Positions 35,859 through 44,487 of a stretch of DNA of 64,000 bases are shown piece after piece (the first letter of the stretch is position 1; the number at the start of each line of letters is the position of its first letter). The DNA is taken from the NCBI RefSeq assembly GCF_002117105.1, contig NZ_CP019343.1, positions 3,038,001-3,102,000 on the forward strand, read 5' to 3'. The notes beneath the pieces were generated by a model that saw only the letters and a program-made list of their open reading frames with translations, did not search any database and had not been told where the DNA came from. Origin of the DNA: Oceanicoccus sagamiensis. GTDB lineage: Bacteria; Pseudomonadota; Gammaproteobacteria; Pseudomonadales; Dasaniaceae. Made by a program: the position numbers and the translations under genes.

Positions 35859-35881
35859 CGCCAATATAGCTTATATTGGCG
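35859..35881. terminator. Hairpin between convergent genes
   Basis: CGCCAATATA pairs perfectly with TATATTGGCG around GCT (35859-35881). It lies between the + propeller and - sortase-substrate genes. There is only a weak T-tract on either strand, so it may be a terminator or an mRNA 3'-end stabiliser. Confidence 0.55.
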
Positions 35882-35893
35882 ACGTTAAAGGAT

Positions 35894-36454
35894 TTACTGG
35901 CGACGGCGACGATAAGCCAGTGCACCGGCAACACTCACAAACAGACCACCCATAATACCAATCAGTGGTAACTCACTGGCAGTGGCTGGCATTGCTAATG
36001 TTTCAATTGCATAGCTTTCTTCTTCTTCAATCTGGTGAATTTCCCAGCGGTCGCCGGGCAGATAAATATTCAGGTTTTGCCCTTTGCTTAATTCATTGAT
36101 GCGGTAGCTTTTGCCCTGAATTTTAGCGCGGAACTCAGGCTTTACCCTGATTGAGTAACGCTCACTCTTGCTGCCGTCCTCATGCACAAACTTAAAGTTA
36201 ACATTGCGGCCACTGACTCTGGTTAGCTCAAGTTCAACCAGTGCATATTTGGTCCCTTTGCTTTCCACAACGTCCAAACAGGATTTTGTAATGTCGGGAT
36301 ACTTTTCAATCATTTCAGGCGCAAAATCAATATCCTCACAGGACAGGCCAGCCACTTCCTCCATATTGTGGGCAGCGGCCATAGCTGCTGAATGAAATAA
36401 AAATCCTGAAAGTAGCATTAGCGTAATGCCAAAGGTCTTTTTAAATTGTGTCAT
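35894..36454 (-). CDS. Sortase substrate with LPxTG-like anchor
   Basis: 186 residues. A signal peptide (to about Ala28) precedes a mature domain I cannot assign (two Cys at 39 and 59, basic/acidic mix). The C-terminus is a cell-wall-sorting signal: MPATAS (155-160) and LPLIG (162-166), a hydrophobic helix (about 164-180) and YRRRRQ. This matches the LPATAS-type anchors of proteobacterial sortase substrates, with Met in place of Leu. GGAG lies eight bases before the ATG. It is 14 bases downstream of the sortase gene in the same operon and is almost certainly its substrate. What it does on the surface is unknown. Confidence 0.82.
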   Translation of the reverse strand: MTQFKKTFGITLMLLSGFLFHSAAMAAAHNMEEVAGLSCEDIDFAPEMIEKYPDITKSCLDVVESKGTKYALVELELTRVSGRNVNFKFVHEDGSKSERYSIRVKPEFRAKIQGKSYRINELSKGQNLNIYLPGDRWEIHQIEEEESYAIETLAMPATASELPLIGIMGGLFVSVAGALAYRRRRQ

Positions 36455-36468
36455 GTCATTATCTCCAG

Positions 36469-37098
36469 TTAATTGACAAGTTCACCGTCAAGAGATGCCT
36501 TGACGATATAGCGTTGCGGGGCATGCCCGACAAAATAAAAGGGGTAGCAAGTCACCAGTGTGATACTGGTGTCATCGGTATCTCTAAGCACGTCGACATT
36601 GTCGGGCTCGGTAATAAATGTTTGATCGATCCGATAGCGAGAAATACCGCTATAGGTTTTTAAGTGAATATAGTCACCGGCTTTGACATCTTTTAAGGCG
36701 CGAAAGTAACCGTCTCTATGCCCGGCGATACCAAAGTTTCCTGCTTCGTCGGGTAGGGCAGTGCCAGCAATGCGCGCTACACCACGGTCCATATTTAAAT
36801 CGCTGGCGCCATTATAAATAGGTACATCCAGTTTAATATTGGGGATGGATAGAACAGCCAGTACCTCGGAGGCTTGTTGCTTAAGGCTGGCATGATAGGC
36901 GTCAACCCGCGAGGGTGCCCAGTCTTTAAAGCTGGGTTGAGAGCCTGCGGCTGAGCTTTCAAAAGAGTCGATATCTTGTTGGCGTTGAATTTCACTGCAG
37001 CCAGTTTGCCCAAAGAAAATAAGCAACAAGGTTATACCGAGTAACCAGCTAAAGGCTTCGGTTACAGCAAGTACTTTCAGATTCCAGTACCTTGTCAT
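36469..37098 (-). CDS. Class D-like sortase of a Gram-negative bacterium
   Basis: 209 residues with one N-terminal membrane helix (about 12-30) and the sortase domain (about 80-205). The catalytic triad is complete: His127 (IAGHRDGYFRAL), Cys184 (TLVTCYPFYFVG) and Arg196 (APQRYIV). The TLVTCYPF and DEAGNFGIAGH patterns fit the class D family that includes proteobacterial enzymes. Sortases cut an LPxTG-like motif and join the substrate to an amine acceptor. In Gram-negatives the acceptor is poorly known. It heads an operon with its probable substrate; GGA lies about nine bases upstream of the start. Confidence 0.9.
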   Translation of the reverse strand: MTRYWNLKVLAVTEAFSWLLGITLLLIFFGQTGCSEIQRQQDIDSFESSAAGSQPSFKDWAPSRVDAYHASLKQQASEVLAVLSIPNIKLDVPIYNGASDLNMDRGVARIAGTALPDEAGNFGIAGHRDGYFRALKDVKAGDYIHLKTYSGISRYRIDQTFITEPDNVDVLRDTDDTSITLVTCYPFYFVGHAPQRYIVKASLDGELVN

Positions 37099-37423
37099 TA
37101 GCGTTCCTGTTATTTATTCTCGTTGCAGGAGGATAGGGATAAGTGGTTTTAGGTGTTTTTGTTTTATTTATTTTGATATTTAAAAGATATTTTTAACTTT
37201 ACATTCTTATATAGCCTTGTCAATTATCATGCGCTTTTTTAACTATATTGGCTAAATAGTTTGGTACTAATTTCGAATTGCTATTACAAGAAATGGCTTT
37301 ATAACAGGTTTTCTTAGGTTGATGCTTTTGACTGAGCTGTAAATTAATTTTCTCTTCGCTACTGTCTAAAGCCAGTCCGGTGAGTTTGGCGGCAGAGAAT
37401 GTGTGTAGCTAATATCGTCAGCC
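37099..37423. other. AT-rich intergenic region
   Basis: 325 bases between the sortase start and the end of the solute-binding gene. No gene is supported. It contains the candidate sortase promoter and several A/T-runs. No clear terminator was seen for the pqi operon that ends at 37424. Confidence 0.5.
37196..37223 (-). promoter_or_regulatory. Candidate sigma-70 promoter for the sortase operon
   Basis: Reading the minus strand, TTGACA (37218-37223) is followed after 16 bases by TAAAGT (37196-37201), about 100 bases before the sortase start in AT-rich DNA. The -35 is a perfect match, the -10 only partial. Confidence 0.4.
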
Positions 37424-38305
37424 TTAATGACAGCGGATAATCCCCGGTAAATTCGTTGGCCGACTAAGGTTATGCTGTTCTTTACGCCAGTCCTCTAAGC
37501 CATAGCGGCGCAGGATAAAGTCTAATGCCCCGGTTTTTCTTAGCTCCAATAGCCGATGGTTTTGTATCTTGCAGATCTCTTGCCAGTGTTTGGAGTGCGG
37601 TGATAAAGCCAGCCACATAGCATAGGGATCTTCCAGTTGGCCCGCTTCCCGGGTTTTGGCCAGGTTATGGATGGTGCTGGTAAATTTAATCACTTCACTA
37701 TTATCCAGTACCGCGTCAATCTCATGATTAAATAATTTTTGCAGATTGCGCAGGGTGGTATTGACACTGTTTTCTGTGCCAATGGCCTGAAGTTGCTCAG
37801 TGTTTTGATATTTCTCTTTATAGGTTTTAAGGCTTTTATATTCATAGCCTTTCACCACACCTAGCCTAACGGCCGCTAAAGATTCCGGTTGTTTAAAAAA
37901 CCACTGACTATCTTCCCGGGTCACAAAGATATCAGTACCCACACCGATTTCCTGGCTGGGATAAATCAGTTGCGGCGCATCCAATGGCAGGGTGCCGATA
38001 ATACCATCCAGTTCGCCACGGCTTGCCCTGACAATAGACTCCATATAGGTCATCATTTCTATTTTAATATGATAAGCGGAGTCGCGAAAAATACTGTCCA
38101 ATAAATCGATCATATAGCCACGTCTTGCCAATTTGTCATGGGCAGGGTCGCAAATATAGGGGCACCAGTTAGCGGTACCAAAAATCAGGGTGGTTTTTTT
38201 TGTTGGGGGTGTTTCGCTTTGCCCGAGGGCATGGCTTGAAATAATAATGAGAAGCGCTATCCATAGACCTAAAGTCTTAATGCCTTTGAGTAGTTGGCTT
38301 CTCAT
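37424..38305 (-). CDS. Periplasmic solute-binding protein (family 3-like)
   Basis: 293 residues. A signal peptide (to about Gly28) precedes a two-lobe amino-acid-binding fold: LIFGTANWCPYICDP at the start, GYMIDLLDSIF, GELDGIIGT, SQEIGVGTDIFV, LGVVKGYEYKS and HEIDAVLDNSEV. No permease or ATPase gene accompanies it, so it may act as a sensor or orphan binding protein. Two cysteines in NWCPYICDP are unusual and could form a disulfide. It lies 17 bases after pqiC on the same strand and may be cotranscribed. Ligand unknown. Confidence 0.78.
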   Translation of the reverse strand: MRSQLLKGIKTLGLWIALLIIISSHALGQSETPPTKKTTLIFGTANWCPYICDPAHDKLARRGYMIDLLDSIFRDSAYHIKIEMMTYMESIVRASRGELDGIIGTLPLDAPQLIYPSQEIGVGTDIFVTREDSQWFFKQPESLAAVRLGVVKGYEYKSLKTYKEKYQNTEQLQAIGTENSVNTTLRNLQKLFNHEIDAVLDNSEVIKFTSTIHNLAKTREAGQLEDPYAMWLALSPHSKHWQEICKIQNHRLLELRKTGALDFILRRYGLEDWRKEQHNLSRPTNLPGIIRCH

Positions 38306-38322
38306 TGTCTATAACGGTCGGC

Positions 38323-38886
38323 TTATAGGGTTTCGGCAACGGCTTTAGCCAGTGCTTGTAATAACTGCTTCTCTGTGGCGACCAGGGCGTCATAGCCATC
38401 CGCTTGCAGGGCTTGCTTTTGGGCAAACTGGTAGGCGGCTTTAGTGCGTTTGCCGTCGTTTGAGGTGGTCACTGCCCATGAGGCAACCAGTAGTGCCTGA
38501 CCATCGTGGGTGCCATGCATCTGGTCTATCTGAATACTAAATTCGGCGGCTGGCTGGCTAAGGCCATTACGCGTGGTGTAAATATCCTTGCCGGTGGCAG
38601 CGCTAATTTCATCGGCCATAAATTTATGCAGGCTATGGCGCAGGGGTTCTGCCCATAGGTGCAGTTCCGCGGTATTGATTTGCCCCTCAGCGGTTTCCAA
38701 GACCAGGCCGGCTTCATTCAGATAAGTGGCAACAGCTACATGGGTTAATAGCAGGCCATCTTCGCTCATCTGGCGGTTGCTGTTTTCCGGTATATCAGAC
38801 CGTAACAGATAGTGGTTGTATTTTATGGCTTCGCCAGCACAGGCGCTTAATAGCAAGGCGCCAACAATTAATAGTGAAAGTCTCAT
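38323..38886 (-). CDS. pqiC: PqiC-like outer-membrane lipoprotein
   Basis: 187 residues with lipobox LLSAC (Cys16). The body (YLLRSDIPENS, LLLTHVAVATYLNEAGLVLE, EISAATGKDIYTT, FSIQIDQMHGTHDGQALLVASW) is the ABC-transport auxiliary/DUF330 domain. In E. coli PqiC sits on the inner face of the outer membrane and closes the far end of the PqiB tunnel for lipid transfer. It overlaps the pqiB stop by four bases. Confidence 0.87.
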   Translation of the reverse strand: MRLSLLIVGALLLSACAGEAIKYNHYLLRSDIPENSNRQMSEDGLLLTHVAVATYLNEAGLVLETAEGQINTAELHLWAEPLRHSLHKFMADEISAATGKDIYTTRNGLSQPAAEFSIQIDQMHGTHDGQALLVASWAVTTSNDGKRTKAAYQFAQKQALQADGYDALVATEKQLLQALAKAVAETL

Positions 38887-40475
38887 GGGCGTTTAGCCTC
38901 CGGAGTAGGATCGGTAACTTCAGGGGTTGGTAGCAGGGTGGCGCTTTCGGATAGAGACTCAGATAAGTCACTTAAGCTTTGTAGGGTTTTATTCAGCTCA
39001 TAGAGCGCACTATTGAGCTCCTGATAGGCCTGTGAGCCTGGCGCCAAACCTTCAAGGGTTGCGTTAAGCTGTTTGGGGATCGATTGCATACTGTCTGATG
39101 CCAGTATTTTATCCAGTGATGCCAGGGTTTGGTCTAGCTTGCCGAGTGCACCATTGGCATTGTCGATAGTATCTTCAAGGGGTAACGCATTCACTTTTTC
39201 AAGCAGCTGAGCAATACCTTGCTGGATTTTTTCCAGGCCACCCGAAATAGTAGGCAGGGTGGTAAAGTTGGCAAATGAACCTAGTTTAGCCGGTTTTTCA
39301 TTGGGGTAATAATCCATATTCACATAAAGGCTGCCGGTGAGCAGGTTGCCTGATTGCAAGGTGGCTCTAAGGCCTTTACCCACGCCTGTAGTCACTGCGT
39401 GCTGCATTAATTTAAGTCCTTCCTCGTTGTCACCAAGCTCAAATCTGGCGGGTTCTAAATAGATTAATACCGGGATCGGTGAGCCTGTGCCTTCGGTATT
39501 AATTTCGATCATTTCTTTAATCATTAAGCGTTCGACTCTACCGATTTTGATACCCCGGTACTCTACCGGTGCGCCGGGTAGCAAGCCGCTAATGGTTTGG
39601 TTGAACTGGACGACAAAGTAGCCGCCATATTGATAATCAGGCACCAGTGTTTCATCGTAGTTATCGTATATTTTAAAAATTGCGCCAGCTTTAACCGGTT
39701 TGCCGGGCGGTGCATCGGGTGGTTCGCCAAAGGTAATACCACCGGAGATAATGGTATCCAGCGCTTCGGCATTCACACTAAAACCTTCTGCTGAAGCTTT
39801 TAAAGAGACACCGCTGACATTCCAAAATCGTACCGAGCTATTAATCAACTTATGAAACGGGGCGTCGATAAAAACGTCATAGCGAATGGTTTGTGTGGCG
39901 TCGTTAAAGACCATGCTTTCAACCCGGCCTACCTTGTAGCCTTTATAAAGTACCGAGTCTCCGGCATTAATTGAACTGACTCTTTCGCTCTCCAGGGTTA
40001 ATCGAATACCCGGAGCTTGTAGGTCTGTTAATGGCGGCAGCTCAAGGCCAGTAAATTCTCTTTTACCTGCTTTGCCATCACCTGGCCCCATTTTAATAAA
40101 TGCTCCGGAAAGTATGGTGCCCAGACCACTGACACCACCGGCACCAATACGCGCTCGTTCCACCCAAAACTGGGTGTCCTCCCGCAGTAAATCCTGATGT
40201 TCTTTTTCCAGTTTTACTGTGACGACTACGCCAGAGGCATCGGGGTTTAAGGTCACCGCTTCGACTTGCCCGATATCTACACTCAGTAGCTTCACCTTGG
40301 TTTTTCCCGCTACCAGATCATCGGCACTCTCAAAACTGATTTTGATTTCCGGGCCTTCACTCATAATGGTTTGCACCACCATAAACGCCCCTAGCAGCAG
40401 TGCCACAATAGGGAGAATCCAGATACTGGAAAGATGTTTTTTACCGCTGGATACTTTGGGTTGCATATCACTCAT
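38883..40475 (-). CDS. pqiB: PqiB-like MCE intermembrane transport protein
   Basis: 530 residues. One N-terminal helix (about 14-35), three MCE domains (about 42-135, 155-250 and 282-400; each begins with a form of F..A..L..G..V...G...G.V), and a C-terminal helical region (about 410-510) that forms the tunnel needle. PqiB carries lipids between inner and outer membranes and is linked to membrane stress and paraquat response. It overlaps the upstream PqiA-like gene by eight bases and pqiC by four. Confidence 0.92.
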   Translation of the reverse strand: MSDMQPKVSSGKKHLSSIWILPIVALLLGAFMVVQTIMSEGPEIKISFESADDLVAGKTKVKLLSVDIGQVEAVTLNPDASGVVVTVKLEKEHQDLLREDTQFWVERARIGAGGVSGLGTILSGAFIKMGPGDGKAGKREFTGLELPPLTDLQAPGIRLTLESERVSSINAGDSVLYKGYKVGRVESMVFNDATQTIRYDVFIDAPFHKLINSSVRFWNVSGVSLKASAEGFSVNAEALDTIISGGITFGEPPDAPPGKPVKAGAIFKIYDNYDETLVPDYQYGGYFVVQFNQTISGLLPGAPVEYRGIKIGRVERLMIKEMIEINTEGTGSPIPVLIYLEPARFELGDNEEGLKLMQHAVTTGVGKGLRATLQSGNLLTGSLYVNMDYYPNEKPAKLGSFANFTTLPTISGGLEKIQQGIAQLLEKVNALPLEDTIDNANGALGKLDQTLASLDKILASDSMQSIPKQLNATLEGLAPGSQAYQELNSALYELNKTLQSLSDLSESLSESATLLPTPEVTDPTPEAKRP

Positions 40476-41082
40476 TGTTTTCTTCCGTTTGATCCCACAT
40501 CAATCTTGGGTCGAAGCTTTCCGCTGCAACCATTGTCACTATAACTACACCGGCAAAGGCCAGGGCGGCGGTCCCGGGTCTTATGGCCATTAAGCCCCCC
40601 AGATTGACCAGTGCCACCAGTATTGCCACAACAAATACATCGATCATTGACCATTTGCCGACAAATTCTGCCATCCGAAACATTGCGGTGTTTTGCTGGT
40701 TAGAGGTTTTGGCCTGTTTTTCCACACACCAGCATAAATAAAATAAGGCAAAGAGTTTGCTCAGTGGCACCATCACACTGGCAATAAAAATAATCGCCGC
40801 AATTGGTGCGGAGCCCAGTTCGATCAGAAGTACTACGCCGCCAAGAATGGTACTGGGTTCGGCACTGCCCAGTTGGTCGGTGATCATAATGGGTAGTACA
40901 TTGGCGGGAATATACAGTATCGATGCGGTGATTAATAAAGCCAGTGTGCGCTGAATGCTGGCTGTTTTTCTAAGGTGCATGGTAGAGCCGCAGCGTGGGC
41001 AGTGGTGTTCTGTTGCCGGAGCCAGTTTGTAGCACAGGTGGCAGGAGGCTAAATCTTTAGAGGCTGCAGTAATAGCGGTCAT
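40468..41082 (-). CDS. pqiA: PqiA domain protein, second half
   Basis: 204 residues. An N-terminal zinc-ribbon-like part (CHLCYKLAP and CPRCGSTMH) is followed by four transmembrane helices, the repeat unit of PqiA. E. coli PqiA has two such units in one chain. Here the second unit is a separate gene, overlapping its partner by four bases and pqiB by eight. It forms the inner-membrane base of the Pqi lipid path. Confidence 0.88.
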   Translation of the reverse strand: MTAITAASKDLASCHLCYKLAPATEHHCPRCGSTMHLRKTASIQRTLALLITASILYIPANVLPIMITDQLGSAEPSTILGGVVLLIELGSAPIAAIIFIASVMVPLSKLFALFYLCWCVEKQAKTSNQQNTAMFRMAEFVGKWSMIDVFVVAILVALVNLGGLMAIRPGTAALAFAGVVIVTMVAAESFDPRLMWDQTEENNE

Positions 41083-41732
41083 GATGAAGGCTCCGCCGTT
41101 AAGTGCTCAATAGCATTCCAGCATTGCACCCGGTCAAGGTTGGAGAGGGCGAGGGTAAAGCAGATAGTAAAACCCGCATAAGCCCAGAATGAAATACCCA
41201 GTACTACTGTGGCCATCGAGGCGATTTTAACCAGGCTGACAATAACACCAATTAAAAATACTTCAGCCATGGCCCAATGCTGCAGAGTAAAAACCATGCG
41301 GCCGGTTTTCACCAGCATGGGATTAGGGGTGTTGTTGTAAAGCGGAATACAGATGGCCAGCAACAGCAGCAAAATAACCAGTGGGATAACCAGAATAAAG
41401 GCGGCCACCAGTATCGACAATTCCGTCATACCGTAGTCATAGAGTCGCAGGGCGGTTTGCGGCAAGGTCATCACACTTTCCAGCCCTGAGGCTTTAAAGG
41501 ATAAAAACGGAAAGCTGCAGGCCAGGGCTAATAGCACCAGCGCCGATAAGCTATAAGACAGCGAGCGGGCAATGCCGTCATCTTTGTACTGGCAGAGAAA
41601 GTGATCACAGCGGGCGCAGTTAGCGGTTTCGCCGTGTTTAAGGTGACTGGTATCCGCTAACAAATCGCAGGATGGGCAAGCTACGAGAAAAGACTGTTTG
41701 TTAACGCTGTCGTTATTATTAGTCTGCTTCAA
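41079..41732 (-). CDS. pqiA: PqiA domain protein, first half
   Basis: 217 residues. Cysteine pairs CPSCDLLADT and CARCDHFLC, then four transmembrane helices with the PqiA pattern (FPFLSFKASGLESV). First gene of the pqi operon. Split PqiA genes are common outside enterics. Together with the next gene it matches one complete PqiA. Divergent from the zinc alcohol dehydrogenase gene, with 156 bases between. Confidence 0.88.
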   Translation of the reverse strand: MKQTNNNDSVNKQSFLVACPSCDLLADTSHLKHGETANCARCDHFLCQYKDDGIARSLSYSLSALVLLALACSFPFLSFKASGLESVMTLPQTALRLYDYGMTELSILVAAFILVIPLVILLLLLAICIPLYNNTPNPMLVKTGRMVFTLQHWAMAEVFLIGVIVSLVKIASMATVVLGISFWAYAGFTICFTLALSNLDRVQCWNAIEHLTAEPSS

Positions 41733-41888
41733 TGGTAGACCTTATAAGTATATAAGCCTTTGAATACTAGAGCTTATTCTTAACAAATACCAGAGTTTAA
41801 ACAACTTATCTGGCCATGATAATACAATGCACGCTATGCTCATACGCAATGGTATGGATTATTGGTTTACAGCTGTGGAGAACAACAA

Positions 41889-42908
41889 ATGACAACAATG
41901 ACAGCGGCGGTGGTACAGGCAGCGGGTGAGGCATTTATTTTGGAGCAGCGGCCCATCCCGCAGCCCGGCGAAAACCAGTTGCGGATTAAGGTGCAGGCCT
42001 GCGGTGTTTGCTTTAGCGATAATGTGATCAAGCAAGGCACGATGCCGGGCTTGGCTTTGCCTCGAGTACCGGGCCATGAAGTGGCTGGTATTGTGGATGC
42101 GGTCGGCCCGGGTGTTCAGGGCTGGGCTTTGGGCGATCGTGTGGGGGTGGGCTGGCATGGTGGCCATTGCTTTCACTGTGACCCCTGCCGTGAAGGAGAT
42201 TTTGTGACCTGTGAAAATAAACAGATTTGCGGGGTGCATTACGACGGTGGTTATCAGGAATATATGTTGGCTCCCGCTGAGGCGTTGGCTCGTATTCCCA
42301 ATGATTTAACCGATGTTGAAGCGGCGCCACTGCTCTGTGCCGGTGTTACCACTTATGATGCCCTGCGTAATAGTGCTGCTCAGGCGGGGGATTTAGTGGC
42401 GGTTCAGGGGATTGGTGGCCTGGGGCATCTGGCTTTGCAGTACGCCGCCAAATTGGGCTTTAAGGTGGTGGCTATTTCCAATGGTGAATCCAAGCGTGAG
42501 CTGGCCATGAGCCTTGGGGCCAGTGATTATATTGATAGCTCCGCTGAAGATGCTGGTGCCGCACTACAGCAACGGGGCGGTGCCAAGGTGGTGGTAGTCA
42601 CAGCTCCCCATGCTGATGCGGTAACCACTCTGGCTGACGGTTTGGGTCGCAATGGCCAGCTTATGCTGGTCGCTATCCTGCACGACCCCATTGTGATCAA
42701 TTCGCGTCTGCTTATACGTAAGCGAGCGTCTATTCAGGGTTGGCCCTGTGGTTCGGCGATTGATTTTGAGTCAACAATGAAATTTAGTGCCGAACAGGCG
42801 GTCAAGGCTCATATTGAACGTTATGCCTTATCAGACATTAATCAGGCCTGGGAGCAGATGATCAGTAATAAGGCCCGTTTCCGCGTTGTTATCGATATGA
42901 CGCTATAG
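41889..42908 (+). CDS. Zinc-dependent alcohol dehydrogenase
   Basis: 339 residues from ATG 41889, with GTGGAG eight bases upstream; a start at 41862 is less likely. MDR-type alcohol dehydrogenase with catalytic zinc ligands Cys41 (CGVCFSD), His63-Glu64 (GHEVAG), structural zinc cysteines 94, 97, 100 and 108, and NAD(P)-binding GIGGLGHLALQYA. It oxidises a primary or secondary alcohol (or reduces the aldehyde). The NYA-type specificity residues are not clear, so the substrate is unknown. Followed by a repeat element, not by another gene of a pathway. Confidence 0.88.
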   Translation: MTTMTAAVVQAAGEAFILEQRPIPQPGENQLRIKVQACGVCFSDNVIKQGTMPGLALPRVPGHEVAGIVDAVGPGVQGWALGDRVGVGWHGGHCFHCDPCREGDFVTCENKQICGVHYDGGYQEYMLAPAEALARIPNDLTDVEAAPLLCAGVTTYDALRNSAAQAGDLVAVQGIGGLGHLALQYAAKLGFKVVAISNGESKRELAMSLGASDYIDSSAEDAGAALQQRGGAKVVVVTAPHADAVTTLADGLGRNGQLMLVAILHDPIVINSRLLIRKRASIQGWPCGSAIDFESTMKFSAEQAVKAHIERYALSDINQAWEQMISNKARFRVVIDMTL

Positions 42909-43370
42909 TTCTTGCAGGTGGGTTGTCCTGCACCTCACTGCCTAAGATCACGCATTCTTTCATGTTTGTTGAAACCAGTATCGTAGGGTGGATTACAATC
43001 CACCAAGCCCAGCCATGAGCATCCATACTATAGGTGGATTATAATCCACCCTACGCTAACCCCCTACCCAGTGCAGTTCGTTCCCAGACTATCAAGCACT
43101 ATCCTGAAGTAGTCTGCCTTAATGCCCTGAGTGCATGTGTTAGATAAGAACAATGCATTTCAGTTATTCTTTGGTTTTACCTATTATTCTTTCCAAGCAA
43201 GGCAATCACCTAACAGCGGAGCAACAAAGCGCTGAACCGAGAGAGCCAACCTTATTCGATTTACCATCGAGGTCTCCTGCCCATCCCCTAGGGCAACTCT
43301 GGCAGCATGCTTCCCCTGGCATGTTGCCTTTTTTTTAACTGCTAAAAACAGCCAATATCGGGAGCACGCT
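42909..43370. other. Intergenic region holding the second repeat copy
   Basis: 462 bases between the alcohol dehydrogenase and a small membrane-protein gene. The left part is the second nested-palindrome repeat. The rest has two overlapping open frames (43153-43338 + and 43184-43477 -) without ribosome-binding sites or sensible composition, and I do not accept either. The right end (about 43355-43370) holds GGGAG, the ribosome-binding site for the small gene. Confidence 0.5.
42958..43105. repeat. Nested-palindrome dispersed repeat, copy 2 (REP/REPIN-like)
   Basis: The core is 42983-43054: GTAGGGTGGATTAC then AATCCACC, the spacer with AAGCCCAGCCATGAGCAT shared with copy 1, then GGTGGATTATAATCCACC then CTAC. 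The two copies differ only at a few positions in the arms and in the right part of the spacer. Flanks TTGAAACCA (left) and ACCCAGTGC (right) also match copy 1. It sits downstream of an alcohol dehydrogenase gene, outside coding sequence. Confidence 0.85.
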
Positions 43371-43559
43371 ATGACACTTTTCAACAAACTGCTGATCAAT
43401 CTGGTCATGGTTGTGCTGATGATTATATTGCTGCCGCTGGTGATGCTTGGACTTGTGTTTACGGTGCTAAAGATCACGGCCTATCGCCAAGGCTGGGTGT
43501 CGAAGCCGCTCCATATTCGTGAGCGGCCAAGGTTTGAGAAGGTGATCAATCCAAGGTAA
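43371..43559 (+). CDS. Small predicted membrane protein
   Basis: 62 residues. GGGAG lies about seven bases before the ATG. One long hydrophobic stretch (about 8-36: INLVMVVLMIILLPLVMLGL) is followed by a basic tail (KITAYRQGW, HIRERPRFEK), as expected for a single-pass inner-membrane protein with the tail in the cytoplasm. I do not recognise it, and the gene could be spurious. Its ribosome-binding site and lack of overlap support it. Confidence 0.45.
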   Translation: MTLFNKLLINLVMVVLMIILLPLVMLGLVFTVLKITAYRQGWVSKPLHIRERPRFEKVINPR

Positions 43560-43655
43560 GTCCGTTGCCATCCCCTCGGTAAGCCTTTACATTACTGCCC
43601 ATCGATAGCGTTGGGCTGCCTCTCCGGCCGCGCTGAACTTGTATGCGGTTAATCT

Positions 43656-44279
43656 ATGTCAGTCACCCTCTATTATATTCATGACCCTATGTGCTCCTGG
43701 TGTTGGGGGTTCCGGCCTACTTGGGATGCGCTAAAGCAAGCCCTGCCTGGAGAGGTCTCTCTGGTTAATGTTGCTGGAGGTCTGGCTCGGGACAGTGATC
43801 AAATGATGCCCGTGGAGATGCAGCAAACCATAGAGGGTTACTGGCATACCATTCAGGCGCAATTAGGTACGGCGTTTAACTTTGATTTTTGGCGCTTAAA
43901 TACGCCGCGCCGGTCAACCTATATGGCCTGCCGGGCGGCTATTGTGGCGGCTCAGCATGGTCTGGAAGATGCCATGATTAATGCTATTCAGCAGGCTTAC
44001 TACTTACAGGCGGTAAATCCCTCTGATATTCAGGTATTGGTAGACCTGGCAGCAGGCTTGGGAGTAAATGCGGAACAATTTCACGTGGATTTGCTTTCGG
44101 CCGCCACCGAGGCTGAGTTAACACGTCAAATGGCATTGGCGCGCCGTTTACCAATTGATGGTTTTCCCTCTTTGGTCTTGGAGATAGACCAGCAGGTCTT
44201 AAGTATTCAGCGAGATTATTTATCGATGGAGGTGATGCTGGCGCAAATTCATGACGCTATTAAACAATATGGGCGCTAG
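43656..44279 (+). CDS. DsbA-family (FrnE-like) thioredoxin-fold protein
   Basis: 207 residues without a signal peptide, so cytoplasmic. The active site CSWC (13-16) follows YYIHDPM, and GFPSLVLEI has the cis-Pro loop of the thioredoxin fold. The large helical insertion matches the FrnE/2-hydroxychromene isomerase side of the DsbA superfamily, proposed as cytosolic disulfide or stress-response enzymes. The SWCWGF signature is typical of this subgroup. Substrate unknown. Confidence 0.85.
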   Translation: MSVTLYYIHDPMCSWCWGFRPTWDALKQALPGEVSLVNVAGGLARDSDQMMPVEMQQTIEGYWHTIQAQLGTAFNFDFWRLNTPRRSTYMACRAAIVAAQHGLEDAMINAIQQAYYLQAVNPSDIQVLVDLAAGLGVNAEQFHVDLLSAATEAELTRQMALARRLPIDGFPSLVLEIDQQVLSIQRDYLSMEVMLAQIHDAIKQYGR

Positions 44280-44487
44280 TGATAAGTCGGTCAGTATAAA
44301 ATTGCGTTTAGTTATTGATAGCTGGGTCAAATTTTTTCAGTGAAGGTTTTTTTCTTTGTTGTAATTATAAATTCTTATGTTAGTCTCAATAGTTAGGGCC
44401 TATAGCCTTAAGTAGTAAATACAGCGTTAACACTATAAATACAATGTCCACCAATAATTAACTATCATACTCATAAGGGGTATATCT

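Noticed and set aside
43153-43338. A 61-codon + strand frame after the second repeat.
   Set aside because: No ribosome-binding site, atypical composition and overlap with an opposing frame. Not called.
43184-43477. A 97-codon minus-strand frame over the start of the small membrane protein.
   Set aside because: No family resemblance, and it overlaps the better-supported 43371 gene.
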